DNA of 64,000 bases, taken from positions 892,501 through 956,500 of the forward strand of contig JAQPZY010001418.1 of assembly GCA_029931535.1 (NCBI GenBank), given 5' to 3'. The notes beneath the pieces were generated by a model. That model was not told the origin of the DNA, did not search any database, and saw only the letters and a program-made list of their open reading frames with translations. Made by a program: the position numbers and the translations under genes. Shown here one piece after another: positions 12,346 through 25,202 of this stretch; positions within the stretch are counted from its first letter, which is position 1; the number at the start of each line of letters is the position of its first letter. This stretch comes from Margaritifera margaritifera. Taxonomy: Eukaryota; Mollusca; Bivalvia; Unionida; Margaritiferidae.

Positions 12346-13414
12346 ACTTTAGTGCAATGAATGCAAATACCAACGCCGTTAAGATATTCTGTGGCATATG
12401 TAATATTTTATATAAATCACGGATATATGTATAAATAGCTGTGGGAACACTCAATGATTTGGTGGGTTGATCATCTGTCTAACCGCAGGGCTGCAGATTG
12501 TCACGAATCGGCAAGTAGTTACGGAGTACTGCTTAACTTCTGATGTGGACATGGCGCCAGTTGTAACGAAAAGCTGAAAAGGTCAAATATAAGCCCGCTT
12601 CTAGAGCCGTTCACACTAGTGACTGGGTGCGAAACTGGCGGGTGCGGTAACTTTTATATTCCTTGATTGCTGGGGAAACAAATATATGTTCAATGGGCTG
12701 GGTTTATGCTAACATTTGCTGTAAAATTCAAAGCAGTTACGAAGGCCAACCCGTTTCCAAATTCAAGTTTACATTTGTTTGGAAGGGTTTACCTTCCTTT
12801 TTTTTCTTTCTTCTTTTTAATTCTTGGTATGTTAAGTCAATGAATGACAATTTGTTTATGTGTTTATGTGTCTCGTATTGTGATTGCCTCTGACGTCGTT
12901 TGCTCTCGGTATAATTACTCCGACTCTACCCGGAGAGAGGGCTACTTATAGCGCAAAAATTATTTTGGAATATTCCGCTAGTTTATGTTCAGTAGAAATA
13001 TGTTTGCACATAAAAAAAGTCTTGCGATGGCAGCCGATGCAGGACTTATCTGCTTTTTTTATCTGTCGACTTTCAAATTACAAAAGGACAATTAAATGAA
13101 AATGTTGTACAAATATTCTTCATCATCTAGTTTGTTAGACTTAAAGCAGATACTAATGTACCCACCTTTGAGGATTTGAAGGTACATTTCAATACATCAT
13201 TTTCAACATTATTATAATGTTTTGAACTCATTTAGATATTGGTGCTCGATAAGGTTGTATCAAATGCTTGTATCAAATGCTTTGATCTTTGCCTGTTTTG
13301 AACCCATAGTATGACAAGAAGAGGAGATCTAGTAACAATATAGTATCACGTGCAGCATAAATCTGTCACTAATACTAATTAGTCACGGTAAAGGCAAGAT
13401 AGAAATAGCTATTC
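12346..13414. other. Non-coding, no gene recognised
   Basis: Two short plus-strand frames (about 70-76 codons near 12.7-13.1 kb) have no recognisable features. Confidence 0.5.
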
Positions 13415-13415
13415 T

Positions 13416-13448
<33 letters not shown>

Positions 13449-13466
13449 CGAGAGAGAGAGAGAGAG
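13415..13466. repeat. (GA)n microsatellite
   Basis: GA run with two GC interruptions. Confidence 0.96.
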
Positions 13467-14517
13467 TTAGTACCTGTTGGTATTTCCGCTAACTAGATTT
13501 TTATTATCGAATTCGTGGATTTGTAACGGAATTGGCGATTTTTTGCATTTTCTAGTCATATGTGGAAATTTATGTTTTTTGGTTTTTTTTCTCTGCCTTT
13601 TCTATAAATGAGTGGGAAAGTTTGAAGTTTGAAAACAAGTTACAATGCTTGACCTTATAAACTGATGATATCCGATATCTACGGTACAAAACATTAGATT
13701 AAATGCGAAAATAAAGTTTTGAAGAAAAAAACATCGTGTGATGATTGAGAAATCTGATATGTTACTTGCTTTGTTTTTTCAGTTTCAGAACTGTCAATTT
13801 ATCCTAATAAATTAGTCAGCACTTTGCCAATTTCCGCTCTCCTGTTTGGCGGTGATATAATGGTAATGAAGATGTAGCCATAAATAAAGCCACATGCTTA
13901 AACAAAATTACACGGTCAGGAGCGGAAATGAAACTTTAGTTGGCGACGGTGGCCTAAAACAGTTGACATATTCATTAAGGAGTGCTGAAACACAGAGTGA
14001 CCTTCCCGCCACATATCCTTCCTAAGTCCTAAATATTTATTGAAAAAGAAAAAAGTTTCCATTTACATGTACAGAAAAATCCAATGAATAAAAAGGTGTT
14101 TTATATAATTCATACGTAATAAGTGAAAGCTAGGAGACGTAACTAGTGATATCGCGTGATACAATGTTATCGCCAACACGTTCTACCAAGCATTTACTAG
14201 TATTTAAAAATATTAAAACATACTGTTTATAAAGCTAGTGTTGGGAACCTGATAAAAATTAATTATTGATCACCAGTTTATTTTAAATGATTTATGATTG
14301 ATTAATGATCGATTATATCTATATTAAATATTGACAAAACTGGGCCTGTATTTAAAAAAAAAAATATTTAAAAAAATATGAATTCTGGTAGAGTGGTTAT
14401 GGCCCAAAAATTGAATCCTGACCAAAATTGATCACAACATTTGTAATAGATCCTTTTCGTCATTTCACTGAATGTTACCAGTGCTTGACCTAATCGATTA
14501 ATCGGAAGAACATTATG
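13467..14517. other. Non-coding, no gene recognised
   Basis: AT-rich sequence without supportable features. Confidence 0.5.
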
Positions 14518-15445
14518 AAAGGTTTTCCCTAAGATGGTTCATCTGAACAAAACTATTTAAAGTTATTCCCTAAGATGGTTAATTGTAACAAGACTACTAG
14601 TATTTAAAGGTATTCCCTAAGATGGTTAATCGGAACAAGACTACTAGTATTTAAAGGTATTCCCTAAGATGGTTAATTGGAACAAGACTATTTAAAGGTA
14701 TTCCCTAAAATGGTTAATCGGAACAAGACTACTAGTATTTAAAGGTATTCCCTAAGATGGTTAATTGGAACAAGACTATTTAAAGGTATTCCCTAAAATG
14801 GTTAATCGGAACAAGACTACTAGTATTTAAAGGTATTCCCTAAGATGGTTAATTGGAACAAAACTATTTAAAGGTATTCCCTAAAATGGTTAATCGGAAC
14901 AAGACTACTAGTATTTAAAGGTATTCCCTAAGATGGTTAATCGGAACAAGACTATTTAAAGGTATTCCCTAAGATGGTTCATCGGAACAAGACTATTTAA
15001 AGGTATTCCCTAAGATGGTTCATCGGAACAAGACTATTTAAAGGTATTCCCTTAGATGGTTCATCGGAACAAGACTATTTAAAGGTATTCCCTAAGATGG
15101 TTCATCGGAAGAAGACTGTTTAAAGGTATTCCCTAAGATGGTTAATCGGAACAAGACTATTTAAAGGTATTCCCTAAGATGGTTAATCGGAACAAGAGTA
15201 CTAGTATTTAAAGGTATTCCCTAAGATGGTTAATCGGAACAAGACTATTTAAAGGTATTCCCTAAGATGGTTAATCGGAACAAGACTATTTAAAGGTATT
15301 CCCTAAAATGGTTAATCGGAACAAGACTATTTAAAGGTATTCCCTAAAATGGTTAATCGGAACAAGACTACTGGTATTTAAAGGTATTCCCTAAGATGGT
15401 TCATCGGAACAAGACTATTTAAAGGTATTAAATAAGATGGTTTAC
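14518..15445 (+). repeat. 41/47-bp minisatellite, about 21 copies
   Basis: Each unit carries TTCCCTAAGATGGTTAATCG and GAACAAGACTATTTAAAGG. A second class has an extra six bases giving GACTACTAGTATTTAAA. In the first half the two classes alternate as an 88-bp pair, repeated three times in a row from about 14664 to 14927. Confidence 0.97.
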
Positions 15446-15778
15446 TTTTAAAGATATGTCTTTTGGGGTTGAATTTGATTTTATGCTTGTTTGTTTCGTA
15501 ATTTAGGAAATTTTTCTTGGAATATATTTAAGGGTTAGTACTAAGAGTAATTTATAAACAAAAATCGGACATGGAAAAACGGAAATGGAAAACCGGAAAT
15601 GGAAAAATGGAGCAGTAAATGTTTTTATAGGAGTCAAATTAAGTAGATGACACATGTTACAATAAGGGCTCGATTTATTTTAGAATGCATACCAAATATA
15701 TAAAGTTATACAAAGATATCCATAAAGATCGTTTGAACTTACCCATAATCAAAAACAAATATCTTATCGCTTAGAGGA
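15446..15778. other. Spacer between two minisatellites
   Basis: Contains a short stutter of GGAAATGGAAAA-type repeats near 15570-15610. No gene. Confidence 0.5.
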
Positions 15779-16064
15779 GATGGCTGAATTCAGTTCTCAC
15801 CTTTACTTTGGTTGGGATCTATAACGAAATGGCTGAATTCGTTCTCACATTTACTTTGGTTGGGATCTAGAACGAAATGACTGAATTCGTTCTCACGTTT
15901 ACTTAGTTGGTATCTATAACAAAATGACTGAATTCTTTCTCACGTTTACTTTGGTTCGTATCTATAACGAAATGACTGAATTCGTTCTCACGTTTTCTTT
16001 GGTTGGGATCTATAACGAAATGACTGAATTCGTTCTCACGCTTACTTTGGTTGGGATCTATAAT
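15779..16064 (+). repeat. 48-bp minisatellite, six copies
   Basis: Units share ATGACTGAATTCGTTCTCAC, TTACTTTGGTTGGGATC and TATAACGAA. The first two copies carry ATGGCTG instead of ATGACTG. Confidence 0.97.
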
Positions 16065-16699
16065 GCTTCTTAGGTAAACTAACTTATCAGAAAATCAATT
16101 TTGGTTTAAAAATTAATTTATCATTTTTACAGATAATAATTTATATTAACCCCTGGGTGAATTTACTTTCACATTACTTCGAAATTAGGACACATGCTTT
16201 TCTAAAAAAAAACCCCACTGTTTTCTCTATTTAATTTATATACCAGGCGGCTAGGAGAATTTAATGTATTTCCATTCAGACTATTTAAAGGCATTCGGTA
16301 ACGGTCGCTCGCTTATCTTCACGTGTCAGCACAAGTGCTACAGGAGGATTCCAAACTCCCTGACAAGTGATATGTTTATGAGCTGTCAGTGGCTCCGTTA
16401 TCAAAAAACATTCGTATGGTCACTACTGGTCAGTCAAAAAAAATCTTTAGGTAATTATAACGTTGAAACGGAAAACTTTTTCGACTTCCAGGCGCTGCAA
16501 AACTTCATTCCTAATTGTTTTCTCTATATGAAATTTGAAGTATGACCCACATGTGAGCTGAAATATTTATCAGCAACTGTTTGCTTTTAATGAGAATGAT
16601 ATGGCATAGCAGGGTTTTATCTCACACTGTACATGTTTAATTTTCTATGAGCACAGTAAAGAGAATATAATTAATTTAATTTGCTATGTAGTTTACGAG

Positions 16700-16700
<1 letters not shown>
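16065..16700. other. Non-coding, no gene recognised
   Basis: A 93-codon plus-strand frame (16264-16545) shows no recognised domain and no splice or start context that would support it. Confidence 0.5.
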
Positions 16701-16758
<58 letters not shown>

Positions 16759-16763
16759 TTACG

Positions 16764-16817
<54 letters not shown>

Positions 16818-16840
16818 TAATAATAACAACAACAACAATA
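16701..16840. repeat. (AAT)n double microsatellite
   Basis: Two AAT runs separated by TTTACGATAT, ending in AAC units. A near-copy of the separator (TTTACGAGAT) precedes the first run, so the block looks duplicated. It produces poly-asparagine frames only. Confidence 0.96.
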
Positions 16841-16849
16841 AAGTTTGGT

Positions 16850-16940
16850 GTAATGCGTCGGCAGATCACGGCCTATGTTGTTTGTTCTACTGATTACTCA
16901 TGTCAAACTGCATAGACCATGATCTGCCGGCACATTATGC
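16850..16940. repeat. Palindromic family member 1
   Basis: The left arm (16850-16884) contains CGGCAGATCACGGCCTATG and the right arm (16904-16940) contains CATAGACCATGATCTGCCGG. They are inverted copies with a few mismatches around the spacer TTCTACTGATTACTCATGT. Arms and spacer match the compound palindrome at 20837-20984, in which the spacer is in the opposite orientation. Confidence 0.85.
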
Positions 16941-17507
16941 AACGGCTGATATGGGTCTGTGCCATTTGCCGTTGGATATACGGTATCCTCTTTTTTTCCT
17001 CAACAATGCGTTGTCTCTATATGCGAAAAGGAACATTCATTTTATTGATTGTAAATGGTTGACTGAGAATAAGAATAATCGTATATTCAAGAGAGATGGT
17101 GTTATCTTCATCGTCATATGAAACTGGAAAGCTAAGCTATCTGAATCATTTGGGTTTAACATTTGGACCTGGTCTTTCATTATACTCAAAACTGTTTTCG
17201 ACGACACGTCGTTGTCGTCAAGGGTGCATTTAATTTATTCATGTCATGTCGTTTTGAGAGTATTAGCCACAATTTCACCCACATAAAAATTAAATAAAGT
17301 CTAGACTTAAGAGATCTGATTGGTCAATTTCAAGTCCAACTTAAATTTTAACCAATCAGAGATCGCTTGATTCCATACTCAAGTTTCAGTCCAGGTTTAA
17401 AATGTTTTGGCGAAATCCAGGTATGGTCCAAAAACCATGAATACTATCTTAAGCGGAGTGCTGAATGCAGTTCTTCAGTAATTTAATTTAAGTATATTTC
17501 ATAGGCA
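16941..17507. other. Non-coding, no gene recognised
   Basis: No supportable feature. A short imperfect inverted repeat (TGATTGGTCAATTTC / AACCAATCAGAG) lies near 17319-17362. Confidence 0.45.
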
Positions 17508-17597
17508 AATAAAGTATTGATTCTATATATCAATCAAATAAAGTATTGATTCTATATATCAATCAAATAAAGTATTGATTCTATATATCAATCAAAT
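17508..17597 (+). repeat. 29-bp tandem repeat, three copies
   Basis: Three near-identical copies of AAATAAAGTATTGATTCTAT followed by ATATCAATC. Each unit contains the short palindrome GATT..ATATATCAATC. Confidence 0.95.
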
Positions 17598-17654
17598 ATG
17601 TCAAGATCAGACTCAATATGAAGTGAATTTTCATTTCCTGCAACAAAATATCAG

Positions 17655-17998
17655 TTTGCCCCAATTCAATATGATACGAGAACTGCTACTATAACAATGC
17701 GTCAACTCAATATGATACGAGAACTTCTACTATATCAATGACCTAACTCAATATGATACAGGAACTGCAACTATAACAATGCCCCAACTCAATATGATAC
17801 GAGAGCTTCTACTATAACAATGTCCCAACTCAATATGATGCGAGAACTTCTACTATAACAATGCGCCAACTCAATATGATACGAGAACTTCTACTATATG
17901 ATACGAGAACTTCTACTACATCAATGCCCTAACTCAATATGATACAAGAACTTCTACTATAACAATGCCCCAACTCAATATGATACAAGAAATGCTAC
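17655..17998 (+). repeat. ~42-bp minisatellite, about nine copies
   Basis: Units carry CAACTCAATATGATACGAGA, CTTCTACTATAACAATGCC. One copy contains an internal partial duplication near 17878-17915. Confidence 0.95.
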
Positions 17999-18087
17999 TG
18001 TAAGAAAGCAAACCGTATGCTTGAAAAATTGCAAAAGAGTGAAGGGGAGATTTTCAATGTTACGAATGTTAATGTGAATTGGATCAA

Positions 18088-19567
<1,480 letters not shown>

Positions 19568-19595
19568 TATTATTATTATTATTATTATTATCATC

Positions 19596-19642
<47 letters not shown>

Positions 19643-19720
19643 TATTTTCTTCTTATTATTATCATTAATATTATTAATTTATTATTATTATTAATATTAT
19701 TATTATTATTATTATTAATT
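19568..19720. repeat. (TAT)n/(CAT)n compound microsatellite
   Basis: TAT run, then CAT run (about 19591-19640), then degenerate TAT runs to about 19720. Confidence 0.95.
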
Positions 19721-20194
19721 CGGAAATTGCTCAGATTGAACATTTGACGTAGGAGTGGGATAAGAAATTAGATTTCAGTTTGTATCTTAAAATTATGGTT
19801 ATTTCTTAAAATATTAAACGTAAACGTGAAATAAACCCACTAAAAATAAATGGTCAATTTAAAGTGGTAATTATGTTTCATTTGATTAATTTACCTTGTT
19901 GGAAATTTCAGCAACGTCAGGAGGAATTTCACTTTCGTTAGCATTGCTCCATAACATGAACAAGCGGGACTTTGATAAATCAAGGTTTTATAGCTGTCCG
20001 CCATCTTTCCTTTGCCAAATAGTTTGTGTTAGAGGGTATGTTAATACGTTAAAAATAAAAGTTCTTTTTAAGAGGAAAATTTAGAAACATAAATATCGAT
20101 ACCGGTTTGTTTGTTTTTTTTTTCCCGACAAAGGAAATATTAAGAGAATTAATATGTTCGAAAATATACCGTTTACTTGAAGATAACACAATTG
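19721..20194. other. Non-coding, no gene recognised
   Basis: Nothing supportable. Confidence 0.5.
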
Positions 20195-20560
20195 AAAGCA
20201 ACTAGATCGCAAAGGTAAAGGAACTTAAAATGATTGAATGATTTGGACCATGATTGAATGCTCGGAACAAGTTGAAAGAAACTAGATCGCAAGGGTAAGC
20301 GAACTTACAATGATTGAGACAAGTTGAAAGCAGCTACATCGCAGGGGTAAGCGAACGTAAAATGATTAAACGATTGGGACAAGTTGAAAGCAACTAGATC
20401 GCAAGGGTAAGCAAACGTAAAAAAAAAACTGAATGATTGGGACAATTTGAAAGCGACTAGATCGCAGGCATAAGCGAACTTAAAATGACTGCATGATTGG
20501 GACAAGCTAAAAGTAATTAGATCGCAAGGGAAAGTGAACATAAATGATTGAATGATTGGA
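20195..20560. repeat. ~60-bp minisatellite, about six copies
   Basis: Diverged units share TGATTGGGACAAGTTGAAAG, AACTAGATCGCAAGGGTAAG and CGAACTTAAAA. Copy lengths vary by several bases. Confidence 0.93.
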
Positions 20561-20836
20561 CAATATATGCAAATGTGTTCTTGGAAGACACTTTTTGCAT
20601 GACGGTACCATTTTAAGATTTATACCGTCTTTAAGAAGAATACTATGGAATGAAAATGTCATTTATCTACTTAATAAGTACTTGTTGCGAAAGTGTGTCA
20701 ATCTTTTCTTTACATATGCGAGCATAATGTATTTGTAATCTCAAACAGTGTGTAGGATATACTTATGTTACAATTCAATACTGTTTACAATTCGGAAAAT
20801 TACCGTCTTTACTCGCGTAAAACCCAATACCAACTG

Positions 20837-20984
20837 CAAACTGCATAGACCCAGATCTGCCGTCGCATAATGCGCCGGCAGATCTGGGTCTATACAATTT
20901 GTAAGGACTAGTCAGTAGAGCAAACAAAATAGACCCTGATCTGCCGGCGCATTGTGCGACGGCAGATCAGGGTCTATGTTGTTT
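20837..20984. repeat. Palindromic family member 2: two 49-bp hairpins
   Basis: Hairpin 1 (20845-20893) pairs at 23 of 24 stem positions. Hairpin 2 (20929-20977) pairs at 22 of 24. Both have ATAGACCC at the start, GATCTGCCG in the stem and a GCAT/ATGC tip. They are separated by a spacer that matches, in reverse complement, the spacer of the copy at 16850-16940. The whole block is itself roughly palindromic, with CAAACTG at the left and TTGTTTG at the right. Confidence 0.9.
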
Positions 20985-20992
20985 GGATTTGT

Positions 20993-23316
20993 ACCTAGCT
21001 TATACGCGAGTAAAGTTGGTACCTTTTTTGTAATAGAATGACATATGCTTTTTTGATTGATCGTTTCCATCATTTTGATGTCGCTTTTGTAATACTGACT
21101 AATGGGAGTATAACAAAAAAGTATGCTAGGACCTTTCTGTTTCTCTTAATATATTACTGATATTCCGATTGAAAAAAATCTGCAATGTGACCGTTTGGGG
21201 ATAATTGGAAATATGAAAAATTTTCAACAATTTATAGGTACATTCGTACTCTTGGACGATAAATGGGTCATGATGCTTCTGCCAGTAAAATTCAACATTG
21301 TACAACTTCCTCGAAAGCGGAGAAACATTCATCAAGTGTTTACTATACGGGAGAAATTGGAGTCTATTAAAACTTGTATCCTATGCGTAGGAAATTATGC
21401 TTGTGCTCTATGGGCATCAAAGAGACAACTTAGAAAAGTCTTGTCCGTCCTATATTGGTGTATGGGGGAAAAAAAACTGCATACCTTAAAGTATAACTCA
21501 CAAAGTCCAAATAAGAGCATCTGGATTTGGGAAATACAGGACAAGAAAAAGGAGCCGGGGGGGGGGGGGGGGGGTCAAATTTACTATTTGATTTGAAACC
21601 CTGGAACAACTTATGTCTCCTTATAAAAGCGGATGCCAGGACCAATATTTTTAGTAAATATTTTGTAAACACACTGTCAAGGATTGTAACTCTTTATCAA
21701 TCGAGTTACTATTTGAAGACTCCTTCTTAACAGAGATTATTTCCGCATCCAACACAAATTTATGAAATATTAATCAAATTCCATTAGGTCCAGGTCTGCG
21801 CACGCAAATAGTGTCTACGTCGTCGTATTTGACTGGTCTTCGTACATTTTATTTGCAAAAGTGTACATATAAATGCAATCGTACAAGACAGATTTATGTT
21901 CAGACCACGGTTCAGGTTGCCATCACCGGACATTTAATTTAAGGCAAATACATTATTCATGGTGCTAAATTAAACGTAATTTATTAACCTGTGCATCACA
22001 AAGTAAAGCTTGACTGAAATTGTTTTAAATATTACACACAGATAATATCGTTTTTCTGCTATCTTCTTTTTCTTTTTCTTCTCCCACTTCTTCTTCTTCT
22101 CATGATGATGATGATAATGATGATGATGACGATGATAGTTATGATTATGATTATTATTATTACTACTGAAACTTTAAAATCTGTACTCTTTATCATCAAA
22201 ACAAAGCTGTCTACCGATAATTAAACCTGAAAATATCTTTTTTTGCAAATGATTAAAATTCTTTTCACTGGAATGAATCTTCAAGACTGTAATTTCAAGA
22301 TATCAGCTATCTGTAAACAATTTTGATTCTTTATTCTTTGCTGTTGGTTGTCGTAGACATACATAGGTCACCAGCTTTCTTGTAAACAATAACAAAGGCC
22401 CTTATCAAATAACTAAGATAATTGTGAAGTACATTTTGACTCGTGTAATTTCAGTAGGAAACTTTTTTCCCACCATCGGTTTTGCTGATAATGGTTTACT
22501 ATGAAAGCAAGCATTCCAAGCGTTCCAAAAACAATGTTTACGTAGAAAATTCTCTATTTCTGTGTAAGAGTACACGGTACAATTTTTTAACAAAAATATT
22601 TTGAAGATTAGTTACATAGATAGCAATATTCTTTTCTTCAGCATCCCTTATTGTTATACAACTGTTCCTTGTGCGTATCAGTTTAAATAAAAAATGAAGG
22701 TATGTTGGTTCATATACATATCCGTATAGAGCCTCAACAGGCAGAGCGCACTTTCTAGTGAGACGGTTGAAGGCCTGTTTGCATATTTTGATCCAATAAA
22801 TACACATATACAGGGAACATAGTACCTTGGAAGCATTACACAAATAGCCGACAACAATTATCGTATAATTTCTCAAGTTTTTTTTAATGACATCATGACG
22901 TCACTATTCATTAGAGAGTAGATACCATTTATCCGCCCGCCCTCTGGTTGACAGTTGACCTTTCCCAGGCAAGAACAATCAGCCGATGTCACGGTTCGAG
23001 ACCGGAATGCGACACTTATTGCTTTCCCTTGATAAGACCTGTACAGTTTTGTATTTTGCTGGCGACCAAGTGACAAATTTATCGGTTGACACTCCGCTAC
23101 CAATCTATATCTCGGTACAATTGTCCCATTATTAGCAATCCAATCCCCTGTAGGTGAAATCTACTCTATTCCATTTTGTAAAAAAAAATACAAAATTAAG
23201 AAGTTATAAAGACAATGCATATATCTGATACTATCCCAAAACTGAAACTTGGTACAGAAATGCGTGGTAAATGCGTATGTAAATTATCTTTAAATTAAAC
23301 TAGTAGTAGACAAAAG
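20993..23316. other. Non-coding, no gene recognised
   Basis: The longest frame (plus strand, 21195-21596, 133 codons) ends in a poly-G-encoded glycine run and has no recognisable domain. A degenerate GAT-repeat lies near 22102-22135. A minus-strand frame of 112 codons (22538-22876) is likewise unrecognised. Confidence 0.45.
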
Positions 23317-23387
23317 AGAGGGTGTGGCGCAGCTTGTTTGTGTATGCTTGTTTTGTAAAAACATTTTGGGTGGTTGGTTTGTAAAAC
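23317..23387 (+). repeat. Left terminal inverted repeat of Maverick element
   Basis: Starts AGAGGGTGTGGCGCAGCTTG and continues through TTGTTTTGTAAAAA to a GGTGG block. It matches the reverse complement of 27383-27460. An AG start is usual for Polinton termini. Confidence 0.82.
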
Positions 23388-23584
23388 AAAACTTATATAT
23401 TTGTTTTTAACCCATTTTATATTTTTTTCAAACCAGTCTTTTATAAGTTTTAATAAATGTATTATTTGAACCTTGCATCTTTATTTTTATTATGATCAAA
23501 AAATGTTTTGGTTTTGTTGGTAATAATAAAAAATTGTACTATGAATTAGGAGGGAATATAGAACCGATTGGGCCACTTTCTTTA

Positions 23585-24657
23585 TCACTCTGGTATATTT
23601 ATAGTTGTTTTATCAAAGACCATAAAAGAATACGGCTCAGTTGTGCGCTTATTATAAATATATGGAAATAGTTCTTTACTGATGTCTCCAGAACGATGAT
23701 CATCATATATTTGACGTATATCTTTGTTATCCAAAACAATGATCATCATATATTTGACGTATATCTGTGTTATCCAAAACGATGATCATCATATATTTGA
23801 CGTATATCTGTGTTATCCAAAACGATGATCATCATATATTTGACGTATATCTTTGTTATCCAAAACGATGATCATCATATATTTGACGTATATCTTTGTT
23901 ATCCAAAACGATGATCATCATATATTTGACGTATATCTTTGTTATCCAAAACGATGATCATCATATATTTGACGTATATCTTTGTTATCCAAAACGATGA
24001 TCATCAGATATTTGACATATATCTTTGTTATCCAGAATGATGATCATCATATATTTGACGTATATCTTTGTTATCCAGAATGATGATCATCATATATTTG
24101 ACGTATATCTTTGTTATCCAGAATGATGATCATCATATATTTGACGTATATCTTTGTTAACCAGAATGATGATTATCAGATATTTTTGACGTATATCTTT
24201 GTTATCTAACCCATTAAACAATACAAAACATTTAGTATTTCGCCTAATATACTTTGGCACATCATAATACGACTGAGTTAGATAGATGCAAGTTATGTTA
24301 TTATTATTTGATAATGAAAAGTATTCTTTAATATTGCTCATATTACTGTGGTTAAATTTTAATATCACCAAATACAATTATTTCGTGTATCATTATCTAA
24401 ATTTTTTACTGAAATACCTTCTTCGGGGGGCAAGATATGTAATATTTTTAAAAAAATTAGTTTCATCTATTTTGTTAAATAATACTTCCAACATGGTATA
24501 TATTGGTTGGTCATCATTGAATGGTATATATGATAAATTCATCATATTTATAGTATTTAAGTAATAAATTAAGCAGAAGGTTGGTCTTTCCTTTCCCTGT
24601 GCTACCAGTAATCATATAATGGCAATCAGATAATAAGAAGTGGTGTTTGGTATTTTT
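23585..24657 (-). pseudogene. Maverick/Polinton packaging ATPase (FtsK/HerA type), broken
   Basis: In the parent element this ATPase drives genome packaging into virus-like particles. On the minus strand a Walker A loop GSTGKGKTN is encoded at 24583-24606, following the context DCHYMIT. A Walker B-like IIVFGD lies near 24364-24381, with Gly where Asp is usual. The block ITCIYLTQSYYDVPKYIRRN, with its conserved Gln, lies near 24240-24300, followed by LDNKDIRQ. The C-terminal part resumes at 23694 with SGDISKEL and PYSFMVFDK and ends at a TGA at 23585-23587. Stops and frameshifts break the first half (a TGA soon after the Walker A helix). A 43-bp tandem array (23695-24210) interrupts the C-terminal third. 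Not functional. Identification by these motifs is firm; the exact start is not known. Confidence 0.87.
23695..24210 (-). repeat. 43-bp minisatellite inside the ATPase gene, 12 copies
   Basis: Units start at 23698 and then every 43 bases to 24171. On the minus strand each unit encodes LDNKDIRQIYDDH, a conserved piece of the ATPase C-terminus. Since 43 is not divisible by three, successive units fall in different frames. Both outermost units join directly to unique ATPase coding sequence. The array therefore arose by expansion of one coding segment in place. Confidence 0.93.
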
Positions 24658-24662
24658 TTCTT

Positions 24663-24745
24663 ATTTATTATCAACAACAGAATTTATTATCAACAACAGA
24701 ATGTATTATCAGAAACAGAATTTATTATCAACATCAGAATTTATT
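24663..24745. repeat. 19-bp tandem repeat, four copies
   Basis: Four copies of TTTATTATCAACAACAGAA with single-base variants, between the ATPase relic and the next minus-strand frame. Confidence 0.93.
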
Positions 24746-24905
24746 ATTTCCATTATAATACTTAGTTATATGAAAGCTAAATTTGTTTTTTAATAGCCAT
24801 TTTCTTTGTACTAATTGAAGTATTTTTGTAAGAGCTCTACATACTTCTTACTTGTTTGCAATCTGTTTAACTTTTATGTCTTCAAATATATATTTTATGG
24901 TTTGA

Positions 24906-25139
24906 TTATTCACTATTAAAATTAGATTTTACATGCATTAATAATCCCGTATAAAATCGATGAGTGAATTTTAATTTTGATCTTTTATCATCCAATTTCA
25001 ATGCACTATTTATTAATTTTGCTATTACAGGAATAACTCTCAATATTATCAGCAAACAATGGAAATACTGATTATTGCCTCTATACTTGTTGTATCCTCT
25101 ATGAATATTGTTATCAGCATAGTTGATTTTATATATTAA
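24906..25139 (-). CDS. Unidentified small open frame within Maverick element
   Basis: A 77-codon stop-to-stop frame on the minus strand ends at TAA 24906-24908. It has no ATG near its upstream end, so it may be a fragment. It includes NIHRGYNKYRGNNQ, then a hydrophobic stretch (LLIILRVIPVIAKLI), then a basic tail. Small basic-plus-hydrophobic proteins occur in Maverick and adintovirus genomes as minor virion proteins, but the resemblance here is only in composition. It lies in the same direction as, and upstream of, the ATPase relic, as a virion-gene cluster would. No family is recognised; it could also be chance. Confidence 0.3.
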   Translation of the reverse strand, partial: LIYKINYADNNIHRGYNKYRGNNQYFHCLLIILRVIPVIAKLINSALKLDDKRSKLKFTHRFYTGLLMHVKSNFNSE

Positions 25140-25202
25140 CTAATCATGTAATTCTGTAATGTTACTTGTTTTTTTAGTTAACATTTATAATATTATGTTA
25201 CA

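Noticed and set aside
14518..15445. Possible CRISPR-like array
   Set aside because: The repeats are contiguous with no unique spacers and the sequence is eukaryotic. The alternating segment is itself repetitive.
21195..21596. 133-codon plus-strand frame
   Set aside because: No recognisable domain, ends in poly-G-derived glycine, and overlaps equally long minus-strand frames.
23482..23642. Plus-strand frame antisense to the ATPase 3' end containing ELGGNIEPIGPLS
   Set aside because: It overlaps the identified ATPase C-terminus on the other strand, so it is most likely a shadow frame.
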